From Sediminibacterium soli (GTDB lineage: Bacteria; Bacteroidota; Bacteroidia; Chitinophagales; Chitinophagaceae), in contig NZ_JAACJR010000003.1 in assembly GCF_009939225.1 (NCBI RefSeq), forward strand, positions 1-64,000: a stretch of 64,000 bases of DNA, given 5' to 3'. Under the pieces are notes generated by a model. It was not told where the DNA came from and did no database searches. It worked only from the letters and a program-made list of their open reading frames with translations. The translations under genes and the position numbers were made by a program. Each line of letters starts with the position of its first letter. Within the stretch, counting starts at the first letter, position 1. Shown piece after piece: positions 8,631 through 17,712 of the stretch.

Positions 8631-9314
8631 ATGATCGATATGCGCTTACTGGTGGTGGAAGATGAGGCAACACTGCTGCAGAGTATCAGAGAATACTTTG
8701 CGCTGGAAGACTTCACCTGCGATGGTGCAGCCACCTATGCTGCCGCAGTGAACAAAATAGACGACCATCCATACGACTGTATCATTCTCGACATCAATTT
8801 GCCGGATGGCAACGGACTCAGGCTGCTCCAGTATCTGCGCAGGCAGAAAAAGGACGATGGCGTCATCATTATTTCTGCGCGCAACTCCGTCCAGGACAGA
8901 ATTTCGGGACTCGATCTGGGGGCCGACGACTACCTCACCAAACCTTTTCATTTATCGGAACTGAATGCACGCGTAAAAGCCCTGCTCAGGCGAAAAAGCC
9001 AGCGCTCTTCCGATGTGCTGGTTGCTGATATGTTCGCCATTGACCTGGCAGCCCGCGTGGCAACCTGTAATGGCTGTCAGCTTGCACTTACCAAGGGAGA
9101 ATTTGATCTGCTGGTCTATCTGATCAACAACAAGAACCGTGTAGTGAGTAAACAGGCTATTGCCGAACATATTTACGGCGATCAATCCGATAATATGCCT
9201 TCTTTCGACTTCGTGTATTCACAGATCAAGAATTTAAAACGAAAACTGAAGGAAAAAGGGCACGAAGACCTGATCCAGTCGGTTTACGGGCTGGGCTACA
9301 AATTATCATTATGA
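8631..9314 (+). CDS. OmpR-family response regulator
   Basis: This 227-residue regulator has a receiver domain (about 1-115) with the acidic pocket EDE near residue 11, the phospho-acceptor Asp in CIILDINLPDG, and the Lys in YLTKPF. It is followed by a winged-helix Trans_reg_C domain (about 130-227) ending in QSVYGLGYKLSL. The start could be ATG 8631 or ATG 8640 (MRLLVVEDE). It overlaps the histidine kinase by 4 bp (ATGA), so the two are translationally coupled partners. Repeat operators in front of this gene and in front of the RND operon point to the efflux pump as its main target. Confidence 0.93.
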   Translation: MIDMRLLVVEDEATLLQSIREYFALEDFTCDGAATYAAAVNKIDDHPYDCIILDINLPDGNGLRLLQYLRRQKKDDGVIIISARNSVQDRISGLDLGADDYLTKPFHLSELNARVKALLRRKSQRSSDVLVADMFAIDLAARVATCNGCQLALTKGEFDLLVYLINNKNRVVSKQAIAEHIYGDQSDNMPSFDFVYSQIKNLKRKLKEKGHEDLIQSVYGLGYKLSL

Positions 9315-10576
9315 GCAAACCGCTGCTGCAAAAAAATACAAAATATTTACTTACCTGGCTGCCGATGGTACTGTTGGGCTGTTCGGTGCTTTTTTTTCTT
9401 CTGCTTCGCATGCAGGCGCATCACATGCAGGACAAACAATTGCAGTTAAAGCAGCGTAATGTATGGAGCTCGTTTACCGGCACAGGTGGCGCGGTTGCCC
9501 CGCATGTCAGGGGTGAATACGATATCGTGAAAAGGAGTGATACCTTGTCTGTAGGGCAGGGAGCATTGCGGGATACCAGCCTCTACTACCCCGACAGGGC
9601 TAAACTGCTTCCCTTTGAAACCCTTACCAGCCGTTATACATGGAATGGGGATGGGTATGAGGTGACTGTCTATGTTTCTTCCACGGAAATATCGCACCTG
9701 ATCGTTAAAGTTTTTATAGCGGAAGCGGTGATCTTATTGCTGCTGCTGGTTGCCATTGTGGTGCTTAATCGAAACAGCGCAAAAAGACTGTGGCAGCCAT
9801 TTTCTGCGTCGTTGCAGAAGATGGAAAACTATGATATAACACGTAACCAGCCACTCGATCTTACTGCAGAAACAGGTATTACAGAATTCAATGCTTTGCA
9901 CAAGGTGATCGGTCAGCTGGTCGACAGGTCCAACAGCGCGTATAATAACCAGAAGCAGTTTGTTGAAAATGCTTCGCATGAAATGCAGACGCCGCTTGCG
10001 ATCATCAGATCCAAGCTGGAACTGCTGATCAATGAACCCGGTCTCACCGAAAAAAATGCGGCCATTCTGCAACATATCACGGAAGCCAACGATCGTTTGA
10101 GCCTGATGAACCGAACACTGCTCCTGCTCGCCAGGATTGAAAACAACCAGTTCCCCGAAACGGAAACGGTCAATATCAGCAATTTACTGCCACGTCTTCT
10201 GGCCGACCTGCAACAGTATTACGATTCCTTTCCTTCATTGGAAAGCAATATCGCTGCGAACCTAACTGTTGTGGCTAACCGATCGCTGATAGAGATACTT
10301 CTTTACAATCTGCTTACTAATGCCGTGGTGCATAATACAGAGAACGGCAGGATCAGGATGACACTTGAACCGTCCAGGCTCTCCATTTCCAATACGGGTA
10401 AGGTATTACAGTATGATCCCGAAACACTGTTTGAACGCTTCAGGAAGGATTCCTACAGCACCAAAACAACAGGACTTGGCCTCGCGTTGGTAAAAGAGAT
10501 CTGCATTTTATACGGCTACACAATCAGTTATGAACACAGCAACGGCTGGCATACCGTAAGCATATTATTTGCATAA
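9311..10576 (+). CDS. Sensor histidine kinase
   Basis: The 421-residue inner-membrane kinase has a first membrane helix (about 13-33), a periplasmic segment of roughly 100 residues, and a second helix (about 133-153, EAVILLLLLVAIVVL). A HisKA domain follows with the phospho-accepting His in NASHEMQTPLAII, then a HATPase domain with N-box LLYNLLTNAVVHN and G-box GLGLALVKEI. No HAMP domain is obvious. It would sense a periplasmic signal and phosphorylate the regulator encoded just upstream. The link to the RND operon starting 64 bp downstream suggests sensing of a toxic compound or metal; the ligand cannot be read from sequence. Confidence 0.93.
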   Translation: MSKPLLQKNTKYLLTWLPMVLLGCSVLFFLLLRMQAHHMQDKQLQLKQRNVWSSFTGTGGAVAPHVRGEYDIVKRSDTLSVGQGALRDTSLYYPDRAKLLPFETLTSRYTWNGDGYEVTVYVSSTEISHLIVKVFIAEAVILLLLLVAIVVLNRNSAKRLWQPFSASLQKMENYDITRNQPLDLTAETGITEFNALHKVIGQLVDRSNSAYNNQKQFVENASHEMQTPLAIIRSKLELLINEPGLTEKNAAILQHITEANDRLSLMNRTLLLLARIENNQFPETETVNISNLLPRLLADLQQYYDSFPSLESNIAANLTVVANRSLIEILLYNLLTNAVVHNTENGRIRMTLEPSRLSISNTGKVLQYDPETLFERFRKDSYSTKTTGLGLALVKEICILYGYTISYEHSNGWHTVSILFA

Positions 10577-10584
10577 CACTTCCG

Positions 10585-10619
10585 CCCAAATTTCTCCCAA
10601 ATTGGCTGGTAGCTTTATG
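10585..10619 (+). promoter_or_regulatory. Second copy of the direct-repeat operator, efflux operon
   Basis: CCCAAATTTCTCCCAAATTG is identical over its first 16 bases to the block before the response-regulator gene, and the similarity continues into the GGTA and TTT positions. Repeat starts are again 11 bp apart (10585, 10596). TAGCTTTA (10610-10617) occupies the -7 position. The TolC-like gene starts 22 bp after the block. This is the likely binding site through which the two-component system activates the pump. Confidence 0.6.
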
Positions 10620-10640
10620 TACAAATAAGGTGCAGCCTCT

Positions 10641-12026
10641 ATGCAAAACAGAACCTTCACTGCCTTTCTTACCCTTGCGGCTATTTCAATTATTCATTCC
10701 TCCCTTTGTGCCCAGCAACCTGTTGATACAATAATCAGTCTGAAGAATGCCGTACAGGCAAATGCTGTACGCTACCATCTGCTGCAATCCAGAAAATACG
10801 AAGCAGGGGCGGCTGCCAGCCATGTGGCTGTAACCAGTTATAGCAGGCTTCCGTCGATAGATGCGTCGTACCAGGCAGGTTTTGGCACGGCCAATAACCT
10901 CACCGGCATATTTTATCCGGGCAATATTCTCCCGATGACAGGCCCCCCGTCCGGTGGCAACAATTACAGTCCCGCCACCGGCAGCGCCGCCAGCGTTCTT
11001 CTCAACTGGCAGGCAGTTACGTTTGGCCAGAGAGATGCGCAGATCGCGGTGTCGGTGGCCGATGCCGGGGCGCAGGCGGCCGCTTATAAACAACTCGCAT
11101 TCGGTTACGCCGTTAACGTTATCAGCAAATACCTCGACGTTCTGCTTGCATATGATGCAGTGGCTGTTCACCAGCATAATATTGAACGGATACAGGCAGG
11201 TTTGCATGAAAGCAAAGTGCTCGCCACTACGGGAATAAAGCCGGGTGTTGACACCGCGCTTTTTATTTCGGAGCTCTCCAAAGCCCGTATCGCATGGTTG
11301 AAGTCGCAGAACGGACTGCAGACAGAGCGGTTGTTACTCGGGCAACTGCTTGTAACCGATAAACTGCCGCTGCCTTCGGACAGCAGCTTTCTGGAACAGT
11401 TGCCTTTCGTGTATTCCGGCACGGATTCTTCTTTGGCAAATCATCCAAACATACTGTCTGCAGAAAAGCAGATCGCGCTGAACAACGCAAAGGAAACAGC
11501 ATTAAAAAAATCGTATCTGCCTACGCTGAACATATGGGGAACCGCTTTTGCACGTGGCTCCGGCTTTCTGAATGACGGCAGCATCAAAACCTGGGATGGT
11601 CTTGGTATCAGCCGCTACAATTATGGCGCAGGTGTGCAGCTTGCTTTTCCCATCATGAAATACGGAGAGGTAAAAAAGCAGCTGCAGCAACAGTCATTGA
11701 TGACAAAAGCTGCCGAAGAAAACTTACTCGAGCGTAAAAACACGCTGTCAACACAGCGGCGTATTGCAGCCACAACTTTTCAAAACAGTATTGGGGTAGC
11801 CAGCGAAGCGGGTATACAGCAAAAAGCAAGTCTGTATGCTTTCAACGCCATGCAGATCCGATACAATACCGGGCTGGTCAATTTTACCGACCTGGTGCAG
11901 TCGCAATACATGTTGCTAAAAGCAGAACTGGATCTGAAGCAGGCTTATTGGGATGCGTGGAAAGCGCTTTTGTTACAGGCTGCGGCGGGGGGAGATCTTT
12001 CTATTTTCTTAACCGAAATCCGATAA
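10641..12026 (+). CDS. TolC-family outer-membrane efflux protein
   Basis: The protein has 461 residues with a signal peptide (MQNRTFTAFLTLAAISIIHSSLCAQ). It has two duplicated outer-membrane-efflux-protein segments: long amphipathic helices with 'GLHESKVLATTGIKPGVD' in the first half and 'ALYAFNAMQIRYNTGLVNFTDLVQSQ'-type sequence in the second (the R-Y-x-x-G motif is typical). It forms the trimeric exit duct of the RND system. It is the first gene of the operon, 7 bp before the pump gene. Gene order channel-pump-adaptor is reversed from the common adaptor-pump-channel order. Confidence 0.9.
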   Translation: MQNRTFTAFLTLAAISIIHSSLCAQQPVDTIISLKNAVQANAVRYHLLQSRKYEAGAAASHVAVTSYSRLPSIDASYQAGFGTANNLTGIFYPGNILPMTGPPSGGNNYSPATGSAASVLLNWQAVTFGQRDAQIAVSVADAGAQAAAYKQLAFGYAVNVISKYLDVLLAYDAVAVHQHNIERIQAGLHESKVLATTGIKPGVDTALFISELSKARIAWLKSQNGLQTERLLLGQLLVTDKLPLPSDSSFLEQLPFVYSGTDSSLANHPNILSAEKQIALNNAKETALKKSYLPTLNIWGTAFARGSGFLNDGSIKTWDGLGISRYNYGAGVQLAFPIMKYGEVKKQLQQQSLMTKAAEENLLERKNTLSTQRRIAATTFQNSIGVASEAGIQQKASLYAFNAMQIRYNTGLVNFTDLVQSQYMLLKAELDLKQAYWDAWKALLLQAAAGGDLSIFLTEIR

Positions 12027-12032
12027 ATAATT

Positions 12033-15000
12033 ATGCTCCGTTTGATACAATTTGCCCTGCGTAAGCCCATCACCGTAATAGTGGTTGTAGCGGGCATTGT
12101 TCTGTTTTCCATTCTGGCGATACGAAAATCTGCGATAGATATTTTTCCGGTAGTTAATGCTCCCACCATCTATGTCGCGCAGACCTACGGCGGTCTTTCA
12201 CCGCAGCAGATGGAGGGTTTTGTCACTTCTTATTACGAATATCATTTCCTGTATATAACCGGTATCAGGGCGGTGGAGAGTAAATCCATACAGGGGCTTG
12301 CCCTCATCAAACTCCAGTTTCACGAAGGCACTGATATGGCCGCTGCCATGGCCGAAGTGATCTCCTATGCCACACGAGCCAGGTCGTTTATGCCACCGGG
12401 AACGGTACCGCCCTTTGTAATGCGTTACGATGCGGGTTCTGTTCCGGTGGGTCAGCTTGTTTTCAGCAGTCCTTCAAGATCGTTGAACGAAATACAGGAC
12501 CTGGCGCTGTTCAAGGTTCGCCCCATGTTTGCCGCGCTTGCCGGTGTATCAGCGCCGCCTCCATTCGGTGGTAACCAGCGAACCGTGCTGATAAAGGCCG
12601 ATCCCGAAAGACTGCGCAGTTATAACATCACAGCCGATGAACTGGTGACAGCCATTGCTAAAAACAATACCATCATGCCGGCGGGTAATATCCGTACCGG
12701 CGATAAAATGGTGATCACTTCTTCCAACAGCGTGGTAGATAATTTTAAAGAACTTGAAAACGTAACCGTAAAAAATACAGACGGAACGGTGGTATCTGTA
12801 AGAGATCTCGCAACAGTCGACAACGGCGCCGATATCACCACAGGCTATGCACTGATCAACGGGAAAAGATCAGTATACATTCCCGTTACAAAGCGGGCGG
12901 ATGCGTCAACATGGGACGTGGTACAGTCCATCCGCAAAGCGCTGCCGGAGATGCAGGCAGCCATTCCGGATGATATTAAAGTGTCTTACGAATTTGACCA
13001 GTCGGGTTACGTGGTCAATTCACTCAAAAGTCTTTTGGTCGAAGGGTTACTCGGGGCGCTTCTCACAGGGCTTATGGTGTTGTTGTTCCTGCGTGATATA
13101 AGAAGTGCGCTGATCGTTCTGTTAACCATCCCGCTGGCGCTTTTGTCTTCGGTGGTCGGTTTGTATATCACAGGTCAGACCATCAACATTATGACGCTCG
13201 GCGGCCTGGCGCTTGCCATCGGGATATTGGTTGATGAATCCACGGTCACCGTCGAGAACATCCACCATCATCTTGAATCGGGTAAATCAAAAGCAAGGGC
13301 CATCTGGGATGCCTGCAGGGAAATAGCCGTTCCCAAGCTGCTGATTCTATGCAGTGTCCTGGCTGTTTTTGTGCCCGCGCTGTTTATGTCCGGGGTGCCC
13401 AGATCCATGTTCCTGCCGCTGTCTCTTGCCGTGGGCTTTTCCATGATCGCTTCTTTTCTTTTGTCCCAGACGCTGGTTCCCGTTCTGTCAAACTGGTGGC
13501 TGAAGCGTTCGGCGCATGCAGCGCCGCAGGCAAGGCTGGAAAAGGTTAAGCTGAAATTATCGGCAAATATTGAACGGTCGGGCAGAAAAGCAGGTGTTAT
13601 CATACCGGTAATGCTCATTGCCCTGCTTGTGCTTGCGTATCTGGGTTATCGTACAACAGGCAAAGAGATATTTCCAAAAGTGGATGCGGGACAGATGCAG
13701 GTACGCCTGCGCCTGCCCACAGGTACACGCATAGAACGCACGGAAGATATAACCAGGAACCTGCTGAGCGCCGTCGATAGCATAGCAGGTAAAAACCAGG
13801 TTGCGATCAGCTCCGCATTTGTTGGTCTGCAGCCGCCTACCTATGCCATCAATCCTATTTTTCTTTATACCAGCGGTCCGCATGAGGCGGTGATAAAAGT
13901 AAACCTGGTCAAAGGTGCCTCTCTCAGTATCGAAAAATTAAAGGAAGACCTGCGCGGATGGATGACTAAAACCAATCCTGCCGGTTTATTGTCTTTCGAA
14001 CCTGCCGACCTGGTTGACCAGGTGATGAGTCTCGGGACAAACAACCCCGTTGAAGTGGTGGTGCAGGGACGCAATCTTCAGCAGAGCCGGGATATAGCAG
14101 AACGGCTGAAAAAATCGCTGGCAGGTTTGTCCTATCTGCGCGATTTGCAGGTGGCGCAACCACTCGATTACCCGACGATCCAGATCAATTATGATCGGGT
14201 GAGAACGGGACAGATGGGTCTTACAATCGAGCAGGCCGGAAAATCTGTAACTGCCGGCTCCTCGTCCAGCCGTTTGATACAGCCGGTATACTGGCTGGAT
14301 AAGGCATCCGGCAATGCGTACCAGGTGCAGGTGGAGTATCCGCAGTTCCTGATGAACAGTGCAGAGCAGGTAGACCAGATCCCGGTTGGCAAGTTTGGCG
14401 ACCAGACAATCTACCTGCGTGATATAGCGGAATGGAAAAAAGGCAATTCCGTAGGAGAGTACGATCGCATTAATCAGCAGCGCTTTATTACGCTTACAGC
14501 TAATCTGCACAGGAAAGACCTGGGCAGCGCCATAACCGATATCACTGCAGCTATCCGTTCGCTTGGCGGCCTGCCGCAGGGTGTGAAAGTGTATGTGCGC
14601 GGGCAATCAGAAGTATTATCGCAGATCAGCAGCGAACTCTCCATTGGTCTGTTGCTCGCTGTTGTGGTGATCATGCTTATGCTGGCGGCCTATTTCCAGT
14701 CGTTCAAATTGTCTTTGGTGGTATTGAGCGTGGTTCCCGCCGTGTTGGCCGGCTCCCTGCTTATGCTTCTTATCACGGGTAACAGTTTAAACATACAATC
14801 CTTTATGGGTTGTATCATGGCTATCGGTGTGGCGATCGCCAATGCCATACTCCTGGTGGCCAACGCGCAAGATATACGACGAGACCCCGCCACCCGTTTT
14901 GCCGGTGCGCATGCCGCGGCCAATCGTCTTCGCCCCATCATTATGACCAGTATTGCGATGGTAGCGGGTATGTTGCCCATGTCGCTGGGTATAGGGGAAG

Positions 15001-15179
15001 GCGGTAAACAAACGGCGCCGCTGGGTATTGCGGTGATTGGCGGATTACTGTTCAGTATAGTGGCAAGTCTGTGGCTGTTACCGATAGTGTATGATTTCTT
15101 TATCAAAAAAACGGCCGGGGCAGGCGTATCGTTAGACCCTGATGATAAAAACTCAATTTATTATGACAAAAACAGCTAA
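12033..15179 (+). CDS. RND efflux pump (AcrB/MexB family permease)
   Basis: The 1048-residue protein has the full RND architecture: TM1 near residues 12-30, a large periplasmic loop, a central helix block (about 330-530), a second periplasmic loop, and a terminal helix block (about 850-1040). The proton-relay region is visible as GGLALAIGILVDESTVTVEN in TM4. It matches the Bacteroidetes HAE-1-like group, with DIFPVVNAPTIYV at the N-terminus, and lacks the charged signature of the CzcA heavy-metal pumps. Substrates are probably organic toxicants or antibiotics, but this is inferred. Its end overlaps the adaptor gene. Confidence 0.93.
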   Translation: MLRLIQFALRKPITVIVVVAGIVLFSILAIRKSAIDIFPVVNAPTIYVAQTYGGLSPQQMEGFVTSYYEYHFLYITGIRAVESKSIQGLALIKLQFHEGTDMAAAMAEVISYATRARSFMPPGTVPPFVMRYDAGSVPVGQLVFSSPSRSLNEIQDLALFKVRPMFAALAGVSAPPPFGGNQRTVLIKADPERLRSYNITADELVTAIAKNNTIMPAGNIRTGDKMVITSSNSVVDNFKELENVTVKNTDGTVVSVRDLATVDNGADITTGYALINGKRSVYIPVTKRADASTWDVVQSIRKALPEMQAAIPDDIKVSYEFDQSGYVVNSLKSLLVEGLLGALLTGLMVLLFLRDIRSALIVLLTIPLALLSSVVGLYITGQTINIMTLGGLALAIGILVDESTVTVENIHHHLESGKSKARAIWDACREIAVPKLLILCSVLAVFVPALFMSGVPRSMFLPLSLAVGFSMIASFLLSQTLVPVLSNWWLKRSAHAAPQARLEKVKLKLSANIERSGRKAGVIIPVMLIALLVLAYLGYRTTGKEIFPKVDAGQMQVRLRLPTGTRIERTEDITRNLLSAVDSIAGKNQVAISSAFVGLQPPTYAINPIFLYTSGPHEAVIKVNLVKGASLSIEKLKEDLRGWMTKTNPAGLLSFEPADLVDQVMSLGTNNPVEVVVQGRNLQQSRDIAERLKKSLAGLSYLRDLQVAQPLDYPTIQINYDRVRTGQMGLTIEQAGKSVTAGSSSSRLIQPVYWLDKASGNAYQVQVEYPQFLMNSAEQVDQIPVGKFGDQTIYLRDIAEWKKGNSVGEYDRINQQRFITLTANLHRKDLGSAITDITAAIRSLGGLPQGVKVYVRGQSEVLSQISSELSIGLLLAVVVIMLMLAAYFQSFKLSLVVLSVVPAVLAGSLLMLLITGNSLNIQSFMGCIMAIGVAIANAILLVANAQDIRRDPATRFAGAHAAANRLRPIIMTSIAMVAGMLPMSLGIGEGGKQTAPLGIAVIGGLLFSIVASLWLLPIVYDFFIKKTAGAGVSLDPDDKNSIYYDKNS

Positions 15180-16269
15180 GCATTCCGCGTTCATAAGCGC
15201 CGGCATTGCAGGCATGCTCGGCATGTTAGTAACGGCCTGCAACCAGCAGCAGGTAACCGCTTCGGTAACGGACAAACCGAAAATCGATTCCGTAAAAGTG
15301 TTTGTGCTGACGGTGGATTCAGCAAAAAAATCCATTATGCTGCCCGGGGAGCTGATCGCATTCGAACATGCGGAAGTGCGGTCAAAAATCCAGGGCTATG
15401 TGCGCCGCCTTTCGGCAGATATTGGCTCCAGGGTGAGCCGGGGACAGGTACTCGCCCTGATCGACGCGCCGGAAATCAATACCCGTCTGCTTGAACTCAA
15501 TGAAAAAATAAAAGCAGCCGACGCGCGTTACCGTTCCAGCAAAGACTATTACGACCGGCTTTCGCTGGCATCTCATTCAGATGGTGTGATTGCACCGCTG
15601 GAATTGCAAAAAGCCAGGAACCAGCTGCTCGCCGACAGTTCGGAACACAATGCAGCCATGCTGGCTGCCAGATCGTACCGGCAGGTTGGAAATTACCTGG
15701 CCGTAGTGGCGCCTTACAGCGGTATCATCACGAAAAGAAATATTGTGGAAGGCTCATTTGTAGGCAATCCCTCTGATAAACCATTGTTCGAGCTGGAGAA
15801 TAATACAACGCTCCGGCTGCAGGTGGCTGTTCCCGAAATCTACACAAATGCAGTGCTGTTAAACAATACCGGCGATCTGACAACACGCTCCATGCCGGAT
15901 AAAAAAATCAAGGCAGCGCTTGTCCGCAAATCGGGAAGCATCGCCACTGAAACAAGAAGCGAGGTATGGGAATTTGCGGTGCCAAACCCGGCAGGCGAAC
16001 TGAGGGCCGGCAGTTATGCAGATGTGAAACTGGTATTCGCACGAAAGGGTGTGTCACTGATAGTACCCGTTTCGGCAATCGTAACCACACAGGAACGTAA
16101 ATTTGTGATCAGGGCTTCGGGCGGCGCCACCCAATGGGTAGACGTGCGTACAGGCTTTAACCTGGGTGACAGACAGGAGATATTTGGTGAACTTTCACCC
16201 GGTGACACAGTCGTAACAAAACCTACCGAAGAGCTGAAGGCGGGTACAAAAATTGCCATCAAATTATAA
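15163..16269 (+). CDS. RND membrane-fusion (adaptor) lipoprotein
   Basis: The 368-residue periplasmic adaptor has a lipoprotein signal with lipobox LVTAC about 25-30 residues in. A barrel-sandwich (lipoyl-like) hybrid domain is split by a coiled hairpin: AEVRSKIQGYVRRLSADIGSRV precedes it and VVAPYSGIITKRNIVEGSFV closes it. A beta-barrel and membrane-proximal domain follow. I prefer ATG 15163 (MTKTAKHS) over ATG 15142 because it gives the compact signal peptide. The gene overlaps the pump gene's 3' end by 17 bp, so translation is probably coupled. It bridges pump and channel. Confidence 0.9.
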   Translation: MTKTAKHSAFISAGIAGMLGMLVTACNQQQVTASVTDKPKIDSVKVFVLTVDSAKKSIMLPGELIAFEHAEVRSKIQGYVRRLSADIGSRVSRGQVLALIDAPEINTRLLELNEKIKAADARYRSSKDYYDRLSLASHSDGVIAPLELQKARNQLLADSSEHNAAMLAARSYRQVGNYLAVVAPYSGIITKRNIVEGSFVGNPSDKPLFELENNTTLRLQVAVPEIYTNAVLLNNTGDLTTRSMPDKKIKAALVRKSGSIATETRSEVWEFAVPNPAGELRAGSYADVKLVFARKGVSLIVPVSAIVTTQERKFVIRASGGATQWVDVRTGFNLGDRQEIFGELSPGDTVVTKPTEELKAGTKIAIKL

Positions 16270-16290
16270 TCATACCTAAATCCGATAAAC

Positions 16291-17241
16291 ATGAAAACCC
16301 TGATAAAACCTTTCGCCGTTATCGCCCTGCTGGTCGTTGCTGCGGTGGCGCTTACCTCCTATTACAGCGATCGTAAAACGATTGCCGATCAGAAAGCGAA
16401 TGTGCTCGAATGCGCACCGTTTACCGATCTCGATTTTGCAACCATCGAACGTATTACAGGAATGAAAGGGGTGCAGAAAAACGGAGAGTATAAACTGACC
16501 GTTCCGCAAAACGACCTGCATGTGGTGGTAGATGGCTTTAAGATCATTCCTGCAATGGGCCTGGGCAGCTGGATAGGATTTACGCCGCATGGCAGCGGCG
16601 CGATGATCATGGGTGATATAATTTTGACTGAAACCGACTTGGCGCCCGTGCAGGCCGAAGTGATTAAACAGGGACTTTCCATTACCGCCATTCACAACCA
16701 CTTTGTACGTAATCACCCGAATATTATGTTCATGCACATCGATGGCAAAGGACCGGTGGAAAAAACAGCCGCTATGGCAAAGGCTGTGTTTGATAAGGTA
16801 AAAGAAGTTCGTGGCGCCGATCCGAAAGCGGTCAAAGCCGATTCGGTCAGAAATACGCTGAACACCGCCGCCCTGGATGCAGCCATTGGCGCAAAAGGAG
16901 ACATGAGCAAAGGCGTGTATAAATTCACCATAGGCAGACCCGATGTGCAGCTGTTGGAAGATGGCGCAGCTGTCAGTGCTTTTATGGGCTTCAATACCTG
17001 GGCCGCCTGGCAGGGAACGCCCGCTAAAGCGGCTGTTTGCGGTGATTTTACCATGCTCGAGAACGAAGTGCAACCTGTCATAAAAACCCTGGTGGAAAAC
17101 GGCATCGAGGTAGTGGCGGTTCACAATCATATGGTGCAGGAATCACCCAAAGTCTTCTTCCTGCACTACTGGGGTACCGGGCCTGCGGACAAACTTGCGC
17201 ATGCATTGCGTGCGGCCCTTGATCAGACCGGCAGAAAATAA
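16291..17241 (+). CDS. DUF1259 (LppY/LpqO-type) protein
   Basis: The 316-residue protein begins with a signal peptide or membrane anchor (LIKPFAVIALLVVAAVAL) and contains two DUF1259 repeats. Each ends in a histidine-rich block, AIHNHFVRNHPNIMFMHIDGKGP near residue 140 and VVAVHNHMVQESPKVFFLHYWGTGP near 285. The paired H-N-H...H arrangement suggests metal binding, though no activity is established for the family. It is the last gene of the efflux operon, 21 bp after the adaptor, and a terminator follows at 17380. Its presence in an efflux operon under a two-component promoter hints at a role in envelope stress or in handling the pump's substrate. Confidence 0.8.
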   Translation: MKTLIKPFAVIALLVVAAVALTSYYSDRKTIADQKANVLECAPFTDLDFATIERITGMKGVQKNGEYKLTVPQNDLHVVVDGFKIIPAMGLGSWIGFTPHGSGAMIMGDIILTETDLAPVQAEVIKQGLSITAIHNHFVRNHPNIMFMHIDGKGPVEKTAAMAKAVFDKVKEVRGADPKAVKADSVRNTLNTAALDAAIGAKGDMSKGVYKFTIGRPDVQLLEDGAAVSAFMGFNTWAAWQGTPAKAAVCGDFTMLENEVQPVIKTLVENGIEVVAVHNHMVQESPKVFFLHYWGTGPADKLAHALRAALDQTGRK

Positions 17242-17379
17242 TAATAGGTGCTGTAGTTGCAGAGGAAATGCGATCGGTTTCTGAGGACAGACAACCTCAT
17301 TACCCGATAACCCATTTTACTGCCGGTAAAGCAGTGCCGGTATGGTTCGTGTGCCAGCATGTATACCTTCCCTGCATGT

Positions 17380-17408
17380 ATGATCAGTTCTTCTGATCAT
17401 TTTTTTTG
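17380..17408 (+). terminator. Intrinsic terminator after the efflux operon
   Basis: ATGATCAG (17380-17387) and CTGATCAT (17393-17400) form a perfect 8-bp stem with a 5-base loop, followed by seven Ts. It ends the tolC-RND-adaptor-DUF1259 transcript. Apart from this hairpin and the operator at 17423, the 470 bases between the DUF1259 gene and the second WG gene show no gene or RNA that I recognise. Confidence 0.8.
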
Positions 17409-17422
17409 TGCACCATAGCTGG

Positions 17423-17438
17423 TACCTATTTCTAGGTA
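17423..17438. promoter_or_regulatory. NarL-like 7-2-7 inverted-repeat site (copy 2)
   Basis: TACCTATTTCTAGGTA, followed by TTTTTTA, lies 275 bp upstream of the second WG-repeat gene. Its outer six bases form a perfect inverted repeat (TACCTA/TAGGTA). It differs from copies 1 and 3 only at variable positions 7, 10 and 12. The long distance to the start codon implies a long leader or a missed upstream element. Confidence 0.5.
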
Positions 17439-17712
17439 TTTTTTACGGCAACGGTCAGCTGCGGTAAAATGGGCCGTAAATTGACCTGTTATGCAGCCCT
17501 TATATTGGTTGGCAACGGAAAAAACTTCCCGGCAGCTGTGTAATCCAGGTTGTCCCGGCATCCTTTTTCGGAATGTTTTCAGAAAGCGATTCTGTCCTAT
17601 TTTAGGCAATAGCGCTGTTCTGAGCCCGTTTGCGGGTGGGTGCAGTACGCCTGAACATTGTTAACCTTATGAACCAAGCAGCATGTTTTTCGGTAAACAA
17701 AATCAATACCAG

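Noticed and set aside
12033..15179. Heavy-metal (CzcA) type RND pump
   Set aside because: The sequence follows the HAE-1-like group and lacks the CzcA signature, so metal efflux is not claimed.
17397..17609. 70-codon minus-strand frame before the second WG gene
   Set aside because: No recognisable domain; overlaps the operator and terminator region.
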